Source: Pseudomonadota bacterium
Lineage (GTDB): Bacteria; Pseudomonadota; Gammaproteobacteria; Steroidobacterales; Steroidobacteraceae
Assembly: GCA_021850555.1 (NCBI GenBank)
Contig: JAJZLX010000550.1
Location: 1-21,206, forward strand
DNA: 21,206 nucleotides
Direction: 5' to 3'
Numbering within the stretch: the first letter of the stretch is position 1; every line of letters starts with the position of its first letter. The notes under the pieces were generated by a model. The model was not told the DNA's origin. It saw only the letters and a list, made by a program, of their open reading frames with translations, and did no database searches. Shown in pieces: positions 7,984 through 15,989 of the stretch. The translations under genes were made by a program, and so were the position numbers.

Positions 7984-9054
7984 ATGGGGTGGCTCTCGGA
8001 CAGTGGCTCGGACATGCAGCGCGGTGTTCTCTACGCGCTGCTCGCCGCAGTCCTGTTCGGCGCCAGCACGCCGTTTGCCAAGGTGCTGCTGAGCGATACG
8101 CCGCCGGTGTTGCTGGCCGGCTTGCTCTACGGCGGCAGCGGCATCGGCCTCGGTGTGTGGCTGGCACTTCGTCCACGCCGCCGGCATCCGGTGGCCGCGT
8201 GGCGCAGGAGCGAGGCACTCTGCCTCGCGGGGGCCGTCGTGGCGGGCGGCATACTGGGCCCGGTCATGCTGATGGCGGGACTCGAGCGGATGCCGGCAGC
8301 CAGCGCCTCGTTGCTGCTCAACATGGAAGGGGTGCTCACCGCTGTGCTCGCCTGGCTGGTTTTCCGGGAAAGCCTCGATCGGCGCATCCTTGCCGGCATG
8401 CTGGCCATTGTTACGGGCGGCGTGGTGCTCGCGTGGCCCCAGCGCGTGACGCTCGGCGGCGGCGCGGGCGCCGTCTGGGTCGCCGGGGCCTGCGCCTGCT
8501 GGGCGATGGACAACAACTTGACGCGCAAGGTGTCGGCGGGCGACCCGGTGGTGATCGCAGCTCTGAAAGGGCTGATTGCCGGAGCCGTCGACCTCGGCAT
8601 TGCCGCAGGTTTCGGCGCGCACTGGCCGGCCGGGCCGCGAATCCTGGCCGCAGCATTGGTCGGCCTGGCAGGCTATGGCGTGAGCCTGGCTTTGTTTGTG
8701 CTGGCGCTTCGCCACTTGGGTGCCGCCCGGACCGGCGCCTATTTCGCCACCGCGCCATTCATCGGCGCCGCGGCGTCATTGGTCCTGTTCAGGCAGATGC
8801 CCGGGGTGATCTTCTGGATCGCGGCGCTGCTGATGGGGGCGGGCGTGTGGCTGCACCTGACCGAGAGGCACGCCCATCTGCACACCCATCGGCACATGCG
8901 CCACGCGCATGGTCACGTGCACGACGAGCATCACCAGCACAGCCATGACTTCGAATGGGACGGCCGCGAGCCCCATTACCACGAGCACACTCACCAGCCG
9001 CTGGCCCACTCACACCCGCATTACCCCGACATCCATCACCGGCACGAGCATTGA
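7984..9054 (+). CDS. EamA/DMT-family inner-membrane transporter with His-rich tail
   Basis: A 356-residue member of the drug/metabolite transporter superfamily with two EamA repeats and about ten hydrophobic segments, beginning GVLYALLAAVLFGASTPFAK. The first repeat ends around the conserved TGGVVLAW, and the second runs to WIAALLMGAGVWLHLTE. The last 66 residues contain 25 histidines in HxH and HH runs (such as HAHLHTHRHMRHAHGHVHD), ending YPDIHHRHEH. This suggests binding of Zn, Ni, Co or another metal on the side where the tail lies. The substrate is not known; a metal-related role is inferred from the tail alone. The start could also be ATG 8014 (346 residues), which fits the family N-terminus equally well. 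The gene converges with the methyltransferase at 9093. Confidence 0.85.
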   Translation: MGWLSDSGSDMQRGVLYALLAAVLFGASTPFAKVLLSDTPPVLLAGLLYGGSGIGLGVWLALRPRRRHPVAAWRRSEALCLAGAVVAGGILGPVMLMAGLERMPAASASLLLNMEGVLTAVLAWLVFRESLDRRILAGMLAIVTGGVVLAWPQRVTLGGGAGAVWVAGACACWAMDNNLTRKVSAGDPVVIAALKGLIAGAVDLGIAAGFGAHWPAGPRILAAALVGLAGYGVSLALFVLALRHLGAARTGAYFATAPFIGAAASLVLFRQMPGVIFWIAALLMGAGVWLHLTERHAHLHTHRHMRHAHGHVHDEHHQHSHDFEWDGREPHYHEHTHQPLAHSHPHYPDIHHRHEH

Positions 9055-9075
9055 CTTCGCCAGCGGTGATGGCGA

Positions 9076-9106
9076 CGCGCCAGGGGCGAAGATCACGCCT
9101 GGCGCG
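9076..9106. terminator. Inverted repeat between convergent genes
   Basis: CGCGCCAGG (9076-9084) and CCTGGCGCG (9098-9106) form a 9-bp perfect stem with a 13-base loop. It lies directly after the transporter stop and overlaps the last codons of the convergent methyltransferase. No T run follows, so terminator function is uncertain. Confidence 0.35.
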
Positions 9107-9710
9107 AGCGGGATGGGCGGACGGTGGCTCGCTCGATCCGGTATACGGTCGCGGGAGGCAGATTGGTGAGGACCCAGCCGACACGCCTGGCGCGCAGGCC
9201 GAGCCGCTTCAGGATCGCCGCGGGAACCGGACAGCGCGGACCGTAGGTGAATTGGTAGAACGCCCCGTCCGGGCGTAGCCGGCGAAAGGCTCCGCTCAGC
9301 ACACCCAGGACTTCACGGCTGCGCATCGACAACAGTGGCAGGCCGCTGACGATCGCCCCGGCCGCACGCCCCTGGAGCGGATCCAAATGGCGCAGCCGCT
9401 GAGCCTGGACGGCCAGCACTTGCGCTGCCGGAAACCGCTTCTGCAGCAGCCGCGCGAAATGAGGATCGGCCTCCACCAGCACGAGTTTCGCCTCCGGTAC
9501 GCCACGGGTGAGCAGTGCGCGGGTAAATGCCCCCGTGCCGGCCCCCAGCTCGATGATCGGGCCCCTGTCGGCAACGATCTCGGAAGTGATGAGCTTGGCG
9601 AGCGCCCGCCCGGACGGCGCCACGGCGCCGAGTCGGCGCGGCTTACGCAATCCCGCGCGCAGAAACAGCAGGATGTCGAGCGGCGGATTTACGGATAAAT
9701 TTCTGGACAT
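9093..9710 (-). CDS. PmtA-like SAM-dependent (phospholipid N-) methyltransferase
   Basis: A 205-residue class I methyltransferase that most resembles the PmtA/ribosomal-RNA-adenine-methylase-like group. The N-terminus has FLRAGLRKPRRLGAVAPSG, an amphipathic, basic start typical of membrane-bound PmtA enzymes. Motif I is IIELGAGTGAFT (53-64). VLVEADPHFARLLQKRFP holds the acidic ribose-binding residue. GLPLLSM and YQFTYGPRCPVP match the PmtA pattern. PmtA enzymes methylate phosphatidylethanolamine towards phosphatidylcholine at the inner membrane; the exact substrate here is unproven. ATG 9710 has a GGAGG only two bases away, which is too close, so a TTG at 9722 is a possible alternative start. 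Confidence 0.7.
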   Translation of the reverse strand: MSRNLSVNPPLDILLFLRAGLRKPRRLGAVAPSGRALAKLITSEIVADRGPIIELGAGTGAFTRALLTRGVPEAKLVLVEADPHFARLLQKRFPAAQVLAVQAQRLRHLDPLQGRAAGAIVSGLPLLSMRSREVLGVLSGAFRRLRPDGAFYQFTYGPRCPVPAAILKRLGLRARRVGWVLTNLPPATVYRIERATVRPSRSRQA

Positions 9711-9872
9711 GTCCTCCGCCAATGTACGGTGTCGGCTGAGACCGACAGCCGCGTGGTGGCACGCTCGAGCGGATGCCGTGAGTCTCCACGGCCAATGTAG
9801 CCAAGCCGGTCGGTGCGATCAAGCCGCATGTGATGGCTTCAGCTCGGGCTGTCCCATGTGTGATCCCGGGGG

Positions 9873-9884
9873 TACACTGACTTG
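9873..9884 (+). promoter_or_regulatory. Possible -10 box just before a GTG start
   Basis: TACACT (9873-9878) followed by TGACTTG places a predicted transcription start at about 9885, the GTG codon. This is the same spacing and nearly the same sequence as at 7970. No convincing -35 is visible. Confidence 0.3.
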
Positions 9885-10148
9885 GTGGACGACAATCTGG
9901 TGCTCGTTCAGTTCTGCCCCGATCACATCGCTGCCGAGGTATTGGCCGGATTCCTCAGGTCTGAGTCGGTGCCCGTCGTGGTGCGCAACCTCGGGCCCAT
10001 CCCGGGCCTTGAGCCGGGCGCGGAAGTGCTTGTTCCGGCCTCCTGGCTGCCCCGTGCGCAACGGCTGCTCGCGCAGCAGGAGCCGTCGGCCGAGGAGCTG
10101 GCCGAGCTGGCGGCCCGCACGCTGCCTGAGCCGCCGGAGAGGGCATGA
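9885..10148 (+). CDS. DUF2007-like putative signal-transducing protein
   Basis: A small 87-residue protein with the pattern of the DUF2007 family. It begins with a strand-helix unit (NLVLVQFCPDHIAAEVLAGF, then LRSESVPVVVRN). The loop GPIPGLEPGAEVLVPASWLP and the helix RAQRLLAQQ follow, and it ends in an acidic Glu/Ala-rich tail. Family members resemble GlnB-like ferredoxin folds, but no function is established. The start is GTG 9885, or TTG 9882 one codon upstream. It ends 4 bp from the convergent CBS-domain gene. Confidence 0.7.
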   Translation: MDDNLVLVQFCPDHIAAEVLAGFLRSESVPVVVRNLGPIPGLEPGAEVLVPASWLPRAQRLLAQQEPSAEELAELAARTLPEPPERA

Positions 10149-10152
10149 CAGG

Positions 10153-10722
10153 CTAGATCGACTGCCCCAGGTGCCGCTCGAGCTGCGTTCGGGAAAACAG
10201 TCCGCGTACCAGGACGCCACCGTGCTTCGCATATTCGACCACCACCACATGGGAGGCCTGGCCGACCTTGAAGCTACGAACGACGTCGGCGACACAGGCC
10301 GAATTGACCCACCGCGCGTCGAGTGTGGGGACTTTCTCCCAGGGCGTCATGATGTGGTCCACCTGGATCTCGTCGTGGCGGGTGAAGCCCGAAGTCCTCA
10401 GGAACTGCAGGGGACGCTCTCCCTGGATGTCATACGAAGTGATGAGACCGACGATGACTTCGCCGCGCACCACCAGCAGGGCGCGTACGCCGGCAATGAT
10501 CATGTCACGCAGCGCGTCGTCGATGAGACGATCGGGCGCTATGGTGACGGCGGGCTCCGCGCTGAAATCAGTCATCGCATGCACCGCCGGGTCCTCCAGA
10601 GCCACCCGCCTGGCAGGCCCCGAGGGCCTCCGCGGCCTTTCGCTGGAATGCGCGGATGCGGGGATCCCGTCGAGAAAGGCGATGGAACTGTAAGCGGCTT
10701 CTTCGGATTGGCTGTCGAACAT
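10153..10722 (-). CDS. CBS-domain pair protein
   Basis: A 189-residue protein with two CBS motifs forming one Bateman module after a 50-residue disordered start. The first CBS is PAVTIAPDRLIDDALRDMII with RALLVVRGEVIVGLITSYDI. The second is VDHIMTPWEKVPTLDARWVN, then SHVVVVEYAKHGGVLVRGLF and SRTQLERHLG. CBS pairs sense adenine nucleotides in other proteins; here the module stands alone, so a partner or ligand is not known. ATG 10722 is preferred over longer readings because it has GGAG eight bases upstream and removes a long arginine-rich lead-in. Its 3' end nearly touches the DUF2007-like gene. Confidence 0.8.
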   Translation of the reverse strand: MFDSQSEEAAYSSIAFLDGIPASAHSSERPRRPSGPARRVALEDPAVHAMTDFSAEPAVTIAPDRLIDDALRDMIIAGVRALLVVRGEVIVGLITSYDIQGERPLQFLRTSGFTRHDEIQVDHIMTPWEKVPTLDARWVNSACVADVVRSFKVGQASHVVVVEYAKHGGVLVRGLFSRTQLERHLGQSI

Positions 10723-11019
10723 CTCGTGCACTCCACTGGTGGCGAAAGGCGGCCGCGCGCTCCGGCGAGGCCCTGTATGCCGTGTTCTCCGGAACGTGGT
10801 CCGTGATCTTTCTCTCAATACCACTTTCGCGGCGATCACGGCCCGGAGCTCTCTCCGACGAGAGGGACCGTGCCTGCCCAGAAAGAGTGAGACCCCGGCC
10901 CCGCGCGTCCAGCGCCCGATCCGCCTAGCTTGGCCGCATTCATGTGACCGGTGTCGGGTCCATCGGTTCAAACGGCGTTCCGGTGATGCCGTGCACCTGG
11001 CGCCCCTGAGGGCGCACGC

Positions 11020-11448
11020 CTAAGGACCCCTTCGGGGAGAGAACGCCCCGGTCAGGCTTCTTGCGAGCACGAGCAGGAGCACCACGACGCACAGTCCGAT
11101 CATCTGTCCGGGCGAGAGCGCATTCGCATACAGCTTGACGAGCAATTCCCGGAGCGTGAACACCACCGTGACATCCAGCAACTGGGTCAGTCGGACGTGG
11201 TGCGTCTTCACGTAGCCGGTGAATGTACCGAACAGCTCGATGAGCACAAATACGTCCAGCACATTGACGATCAGGTCTTTGAAGTCCTCCGCATTGACGC
11301 TGTTCGCCTTCAGGACCGGGACGAGATCCCATACGTTCCTCGCCACGTCGAAGAACGCGAACGCCATCACCGCGAGCATGACCAGAACCAATCCGATGAC
11401 GATGACATCGATGGCCCTGGCGTACAGACGCAGGATCAGGTCTTTCAA
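11020..11448 (-). CDS. psiE: PsiE-like phosphate-starvation-inducible membrane protein
   Basis: A 142-residue integral membrane protein with four hydrophobic helices: DVIVIGLVLVMLAVMAFAFF, LIVNVLDVFVLIELFGTF, the helix around LLDVTVVFTLRELLV, and IGLCVVVLLLVLARSL. The order, length, and HHVRLTQLLDVTVVFTLREL segment fit the PsiE family. Its function is poorly known and it is phosphate-starvation-induced in E. coli. No Pho box was identified. The start is a TTG (11448) with no good ribosome site. The frame stays open further upstream without an ATG, so the true start is uncertain and the protein could be longer. Confidence 0.7.
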   Translation of the reverse strand: MKDLILRLYARAIDVIVIGLVLVMLAVMAFAFFDVARNVWDLVPVLKANSVNAEDFKDLIVNVLDVFVLIELFGTFTGYVKTHHVRLTQLLDVTVVFTLRELLVKLYANALSPGQMIGLCVVVLLLVLARSLTGAFSPRRGP

Positions 11449-11639
11449 GAGCGGTGCGCCGTGCGGTGTATCAATGACCCAGTGGGCGCAGCGAGCTGCC
11501 GCCCCCTGGAAGCTCAGCGTCCGAATGCGGCCAGTATCTCGATGAGACCGTGAAGGGACGCATAGAGCGGCATGCGAGCTGGAAGATTAGCGGGATGGCG
11601 CGAGCAACCGTCGTACACGCTCCCCGAGCCCGACACCCG

Positions 11640-11867
11640 CCCACGAGCGGGCGCTCACGCCAGAGCCCGGCCGGCGGCGGCGGCGGATCCGACCGCCGGC
11701 AAGAGGCGAGGGCCCAGCCCCTTTGCGGTACAGGCGGCCCAGGGTCGACATGGCCTTGATGTACGCCAATTCCGGGGGAGAGGGCTGAACGTGGCGGCCC
11801 GGTCCCGTTGCCACAGTGCCCCGAGCACCTTGAGCGCGAGCGGCCCGAATTCCAGCCGCTCGTCCAT
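11640..11867 (-). pseudogene. Frameshifted BlaI/MecI-type repressor remnant
   Basis: The beginning reads MDERLEFGPLALKVLGALWQ and RDRAAT, matching the winged-helix start of BlaI/MecI/CopY repressors (L-x2-LE..VL-x-ALW). The homologous next part, PELAYIKAMSTLGRLYRKG (family: AYTTVMTTLDRLYRKGLL), lies in another frame, and the frame changes again at a GGGG run near 11725. The linking DNA-binding helix is also shortened. The ATG at 11867 is 2 bp after the ilvE stop with AGAGGA upstream, so it was once co-transcribed with ilvE. No BlaR1 partner is present. At least two frameshifts make it a likely pseudogene, unless they are sequencing errors. The 3' limit is approximate. Confidence 0.6.
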
Positions 11868-11869
11868 TG

Positions 11870-12892
11870 TCAAATCCTCTTCGTCCACCCGTGCGTATCC
11901 GCCGATTCGCCACGCTGGATGGATACGAGCCGCTCCCGCAGCTTGCGCGTGTGCGGTCCGACCTCACCGCTTCCCACCCTGTACTCCTGGCCGTGGTAGA
12001 CGAGGGTGCCGACACCTGCGAGCACTGCGGCGGTGCCGGAAAGCGCCGCCTCGCCGTCGCCGACCCATTTCAGCATCTCCGCGACATCGAAGACCCGCTC
12101 CTCGATGTGATAGCTCTCCTCCCGCGCCAGAGTGAGCACCGAGTCGCGGGTCACCCCATGGAGGAATGTCGAGTCGAGGCTGCGAGTGAGCACGCGGCCG
12201 TCGCGGAACAACAGGAAGTTGGATGCGCCCGTCTCCTGCACCGAGCCGCCCGGGCAGAACAGCACTTGATCGACGTTGTATCGGCGCCGGGCCTCGAGGG
12301 TGGGGCCGAGGGCCGCGGCGTAGTTGCCGCCCGTCTTCACCTTGCCGGTCTGCGAGGCCGTGCGCGCATTGACGTCCTCGACGTAGATGCGCAGCGGCTT
12401 CATGCCGCCGGCGAAGTAATCCCACACCGGGCTCGCGAGCACGATGAGAGTCGCCTCGGTGGCCGGGGCACCGGCGGCGCCGATATTGGGCGTGGTGCCG
12501 AAGAGTATCGGGCGCAGATAGAGCGCCCCCGGCGCCTCGGGTACCGCCTCACGGTTGCGGTCGATGGTGGCGCGGATCATCTCCTCGAGCTGCCGCGGGT
12601 CCGGCTCCGGCAGGACGAGCGCCTGCGCGCTCTGGCGCATGCGCTCGATGTGCCTGTCCATCCGGAACACATTGATGCTGCCGTCGGCCCAGCGGTAGGC
12701 CTTGAAGCCCTCGAAGCAGGTGCTGGCGTAGTGCAGCACGTGCGCGGCCGGGTGCAGCTCGATCGGCGCGCAGGGGCGGATATCGAAGCGCCCCCATTCG
12801 CCGTTCTGGAAGCGGGCCAGGGTCATCGTGGGCGCCAGCACGGTTCCAAACGCCGGGCGCGGCTCTTGCGAAGCTGTCGGGGTGCTGCTCAT
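11870..12892 (-). CDS. ilvE: Branched-chain amino acid aminotransferase (class IV, PLP)
   Basis: A 340-residue fold-type IV aminotransferase that interconverts Leu, Ile, Val and their 2-oxo acids with glutamate. Recognisable parts are HPAAHVLHYASTCFEGFKAY near the N-terminus, RMDRHIERM, YLRPILFGT, the catalytic lysine K186 within GKVKTGGNYAAAL, and the C-terminal PLP-phosphate region QETGASNFLLF and SGTAAVL. Its length and TGGNYAAAL motif agree with the BCAT family. Start ATG 12892 was chosen because it is the first start next to the conserved domain; upstream reading adds an unlikely lead of 17 residues. No Shine-Dalgarno is evident. A broken BlaI-like gene follows immediately. Confidence 0.92.
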   Translation of the reverse strand: MSSTPTASQEPRPAFGTVLAPTMTLARFQNGEWGRFDIRPCAPIELHPAAHVLHYASTCFEGFKAYRWADGSINVFRMDRHIERMRQSAQALVLPEPDPRQLEEMIRATIDRNREAVPEAPGALYLRPILFGTTPNIGAAGAPATEATLIVLASPVWDYFAGGMKPLRIYVEDVNARTASQTGKVKTGGNYAAALGPTLEARRRYNVDQVLFCPGGSVQETGASNFLLFRDGRVLTRSLDSTFLHGVTRDSVLTLAREESYHIEERVFDVAEMLKWVGDGEAALSGTAAVLAGVGTLVYHGQEYRVGSGEVGPHTRKLRERLVSIQRGESADTHGWTKRI

Positions 12893-13090
12893 GGTTGCCA
12901 GTTTAAGCCGGCCGCGCCCGTCGTGCATCATCGTCGTGACCACACAACCGATGTCGCACGGGCTCGGCCGAGGGCAGCAGGAGTATCGTCAGCCTCCAGC
13001 CTCCGAAAGGCGGGGCCGCGAGATCTCCCGGTTGATCGCGCTCGGGAATCCGTCCCGGTCCGTGTCTTGGCGAATCACTGTCGGGCTGCA

Positions 13091-13573
13091 TCATCCCGGA
13101 CAGTTCATCGGCTCCTCGGAGATCGCCGGCAGCCCGAAGTAGATCTCCTTGAGCACCCTCGCCGCCGGCCCGGTGCCGGCCGGGGTTGTCGATTGTGCGG
13201 CGGCTTTGAGAATTTTCCGCTCGTTATAGTCGGCCATCGGGCGATGATCGGCGAGAAACAATGCGTTGTACCCCGCGTCCGCCCCCGCCAGCCGCGACGC
13301 GACCTCTTGCAGCAGGCGGCGTTGAGTCCGTGGCAGCGAACCCATCTTGACGCCGGCCAGGCTCTCCATGTCACGCAGCACGTCCGGATTGCTGGCGCCG
13401 CATGAGGCAGCCCACGCTTTCCGGCCGAGAGCAATCTCTATTCGCGCAACGGCGTGCACGGTGTTCGAGGCGGGGGGTCTGACGGGCCGCTTCGCCATCC
13501 ACAGCTCGAAGCCGAGTGCGGCGGCAAGAATGGCGAGCGCGATGGAAATCAACGGACATATCGCTTTTTTCAC
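13091..13573 (-). CDS. Single-pass anchored protein of unknown function
   Basis: A 160-residue protein with a basic start (MKK) and one hydrophobic segment (ICPLISIALAILAAALGFEL, about residues 5-24), so it is either a membrane-anchored or a secreted protein. The rest is soluble-looking, with an Ala-rich helical body (LPRTQRRLLQEVASRLAGAD) and three cysteines (residues 6, 58 and 158). I do not recognise a family. The start is GTG 13573 with a weak ribosome site. Its 5' end is 42 bp from a diverged repeat copy (13615-13757). Confidence 0.55.
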   Translation of the reverse strand: MKKAICPLISIALAILAAALGFELWMAKRPVRPPASNTVHAVARIEIALGRKAWAASCGASNPDVLRDMESLAGVKMGSLPRTQRRLLQEVASRLAGADAGYNALFLADHRPMADYNERKILKAAAQSTTPAGTGPAARVLKEIYFGLPAISEEPMNCPG

Positions 13574-13614
13574 TTTGCTGGTCCCGGGGATCGTCGCTGC
13601 CAGATCCGATCAGA

Positions 13615-13757
13615 GTCACCACCTGATCGCCCGAATCGCCCGAGAAGTCTTGAGGTCCGAGTCATCATGCCCTCCTGAAGTCGCTTCCTGAAATCATTCC
13701 CCGTCGTGCGCTTGGGTCAAAATCCCGGCACGGCCCGCGAACATGGTTGTTTCGCGC
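13615..13757 (+). repeat. Diverged partial copy D of the GTCG-phased repeat element
   Basis: GTC(G) anchors at 13615, 13680 and 13746 are 65 and 66 bp apart, as in the copies at 16-19 kb. The middle unit begins GTCGCTTCCTGAAATC, against GTCGTTGCCTGAATTT at 16155. It shares GGGTCAAAATCCC with copy A (13715-13727), followed by about 30 bases at roughly 70 % identity. The 3' portion is not recognisable. Confidence 0.55.
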
Positions 13758-14224
13758 TCCTCCAGCGAAACGGCATTGCCGATTGGGATGCGGCCTGCCG
13801 CCGGAGCAATCAACGAAGCAGAGGCGGCGGCGGCGGCGATGTCCCGGCGCGAGCGGCGCACTGCATGGCGGATCGCCGAGGTGCAGGCAGGCCTGGACTT
13901 TAGCACGATGAGTTTCCGGGCCAAGCCCGGGCCGAGTGGCCGAGAGCCGCGCCTGGCGCAATTCCCGGGCCTTGCGGACTGGCGCTCACGCCCGGACCCC
14001 GCGTCTGCCGTCACGGTCACGCTTGCCGAATGATGAGCACGAAGCGCGGCCGGGCGCCGCGGCCCGGCTGCGCTCAAGAGCGAGTCGCGGCCTTCACGCC
14101 ACCCACGAGGCTCTACACCGTCTCTCGCGCGGCTCCTGAGCGCTCGGCGATACCCTGGCGGGGCACCCCCGAAAGAGACCCCCGGGGAAATCACGGCACG
14201 ACATAGGTCGAAATGACACCGCCG
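13758..14224. other. Gene-free stretch
   Basis: No convincing coding frame was found. The open frames on both strands here are rich in Arg, Ala and Ser with no recognisable domain, as expected for non-coding GC-rich DNA. The left border is repeat copy D. Confidence 0.5.
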
Positions 14225-14494
14225 TCAGAGCCGATGCCAATAGGCATTCTCGATGCAGGGAATCTGTCCAACCTTTGCCGCGATCACGGAAAGGCGGCCT
14301 TCCGTGAGACCGGCGATGTCGACCCGGATGTGCAGCCTTTCATCGGTGCCGAACTCGGCCAGGACCCGGCGCGGCGTGATATTCAGGGTCTGAAAACAGG
14401 CCACGACACGCGTGAGCGCGCTCGGATCAGCCTCGCCGCAGACCCGCAGACACAGGGGCGCTACGGCCTCTTGGAGTTCTTCTTCGGTCACCAT
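14225..14494 (-). CDS. Small stand-alone ACT-like (IlvM/IlvN-type) protein
   Basis: An 89-residue protein whose body fits an ACT regulatory fold. A strand-helix-strand begins LCLRVCGEADPSALTRVVAC with helix ...CFQTLNIT; PRRVLAEFGTDERLHIRVDI and the closing LSVIAAKVGQIPCIENAYWH follow. Such domains bind amino acids and are found alone in the small subunits of acetolactate synthase (IlvM), among others. An AHAS large subunit is not in the window, so any partner is unknown; ilvE lies 1.3 kb away on the same strand. ATG 14494 has AGGA ten bases upstream. An alternative is an unrelated small protein with a ferredoxin-like fold. Confidence 0.5.
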   Translation of the reverse strand: MVTEEELQEAVAPLCLRVCGEADPSALTRVVACFQTLNITPRRVLAEFGTDERLHIRVDIAGLTEGRLSVIAAKVGQIPCIENAYWHRL

Positions 14495-14835
14495 GGAACC
14501 CGGTCCTCATATTTGCTTCACGTGAATCGAGCGCGAGACACCCCCGGCTTTCCGCGAAAGCCGGGCAGGTAATCAGCCCGATCGGGTGAAAAAGGACCAT
14601 GAGGCGATTATGCCGCCCGTGGCACCGAAAGTCACGCGGGCGGAGCGCGCGGGAATGGCGCGGGGCCGTGACGCGTGTCGAGAAATGCAGGGAGAAATGA
14701 GCCGCGGGAATTGAATGTATTGCGAGCCGCGCCGACGCGTTCGCATCCCCAGGCGCTCTCGAGTCATGTCGGATGCCCGGTGAGCGCTTTGACGCCGGGG
14801 CAAAGACGTCGGCCGGCGCGGCCCCATCCGCAGGA
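14495..14835. other. Intergenic region with a strong hairpin
   Basis: No gene is apparent. At 14543-14565, CCCGGCTTT and AAAGCCGGG form a perfect 9-bp stem with a 5-base loop, 49 bases upstream of the ACT-like gene. It lacks a T run on either strand. It could be a structured leader or a weak terminator for the AI-2E gene. Confidence 0.45.
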
Positions 14836-15885
14836 TCACGCGGGTTGCTCGTTCAGGAAGTCAACAATGGCGACCACGAAGCTGAGCAGGACCGGGCCGA
14901 GCACCAACCCCAGTATTCCAAATGCGCTCACGCCACCGATGGCGCCCACGAATACCGCAAGCGTCGACACCTTGGCGCGATGCGACGTCAGGAGCGGCCG
15001 AACGATATTTTCCACGAGGGCGAGGCCGGCGCCCCAGAAGGCAAGGAATATGGCCCAGCCCCAATGAGCCAGGATCAGCAGGTACACGACCGCCGGCACG
15101 AGAACGACCGCCGCGCCGGCGGGCAATAGCGCGGCAATCATTGCCAGGACGCCGAAGACGAGCGGGGAGGGAAGACCTGCCAGTGCGAATCCCGCCGCCA
15201 CGAACAAGCCCTGAATGATGGCGGTCATCGTGGAGCCATAGACGACCGCCCGGGTGACGTCCCCGAGATACCTCAACAGGCGCTCACGCCGGTCGGCCGG
15301 CAGGGGTATCAGTCCGACAGCCTGCTGCAGAAAACGCTCGCCATCGCGCAGCAGGAAGAACAGCAGGAACAGCGTCATGAAAAAGCTGATCACGGTCCCG
15401 AAAAGGCCGAAGGCGACGTTGCCGCCGGCGGATGCAGCCGACTTCAGCAACGCCGTAGTCGCTCCCGTGAGCCACGCGTGGACATCGAGCGCCTGTGCCG
15501 GGAGGTTGCGCGAGATCCAGTCCGTCGCCGGTCCGGCCAGCGGCAGGCGCTTGACTCGGTCGATCAAGGCCGGGAAGCCGATGAAGGGGCGGCTCTGCAG
15601 GTAATGGAGCAGGCCGACGGCCTGCTCGGCGAAAACCACTGCAAGCACAGACAGCGGCCCGAGGACGACGAAGGGCGTTGCGACGGTGAGAACGCCTGCC
15701 GACAATGCCCGCCGTCCCTTCAGACCGCTGCTCAGGCGCTTGTGCAGAGGATGGAGCATGAATGCGAGTACCGCCCCCCACCCCAGCGAATCGTCCAACG
15801 GCGTCAACACCCGCAGCAGCAGGTAGCCGAGAGCCGCAGCGGTCACGACCGCAAACAGCCGGCGGTAGAATGGCGAGTCCGTCAT
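14836..15885 (-). CDS. AI-2E family (TqsA/PerM-like) permease
   Basis: A 349-residue membrane protein with the hydrophobic pattern of the AI-2E transporter family. A pair of helices opens the protein (LFAVVTAAALGYLLL, LGWGAVLAFMLHPLH), then a helix around VVLGPLSVLAVVFAE. A soluble-looking stretch follows, then clustered helices (FFMTLFLLFFLLRDGERFLQ, LVFGVLAMIAALLPAGAA) and the family motif region LALVENIVRPLLTSHRAKVS with VFVGAIGGVSAFGILGLVLG at the end. Members move small molecules or ions; the substrate here is unknown. Start ATG 15885 is chosen from the N-terminal homology; GAGG lies 12 bases upstream, slightly far. Repeat element A begins about 100 bp upstream. Confidence 0.85.
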   Translation of the reverse strand: MTDSPFYRRLFAVVTAAALGYLLLRVLTPLDDSLGWGAVLAFMLHPLHKRLSSGLKGRRALSAGVLTVATPFVVLGPLSVLAVVFAEQAVGLLHYLQSRPFIGFPALIDRVKRLPLAGPATDWISRNLPAQALDVHAWLTGATTALLKSAASAGGNVAFGLFGTVISFFMTLFLLFFLLRDGERFLQQAVGLIPLPADRRERLLRYLGDVTRAVVYGSTMTAIIQGLFVAAGFALAGLPSPLVFGVLAMIAALLPAGAAVVLVPAVVYLLILAHWGWAIFLAFWGAGLALVENIVRPLLTSHRAKVSTLAVFVGAIGGVSAFGILGLVLGPVLLSFVVAIVDFLNEQPA

Positions 15886-15989
15886 GGTGATCGTTATCCT
15901 CGTGTGACCGATGATCCAGGCTCGCCGCTGCCGCCGGGAGTCAAGGCGCGGCGGCAATGCGGCGCAGCGCCGCGGACCTGACCAAAGAC

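Noticed and set aside
9508..10806. 432-codon plus-strand frame over the CBS and DUF2007 genes
   Set aside because: No domain is recognisable, and it is opposite to or out of frame with genes that have clear families.
11867..13405. 512-codon plus-strand frame opposite ilvE
   Set aside because: It is the shadow of ilvE on the other strand, with an Arg/Ala/His-rich composition and no motifs.
13694..14194. Minus-strand frame whose last residues resemble those from copy A
   Set aside because: The similarity (ETTMFAGRAGILT against ETTIFPGRGGILT) comes from the repeat DNA itself; the rest has no protein features.
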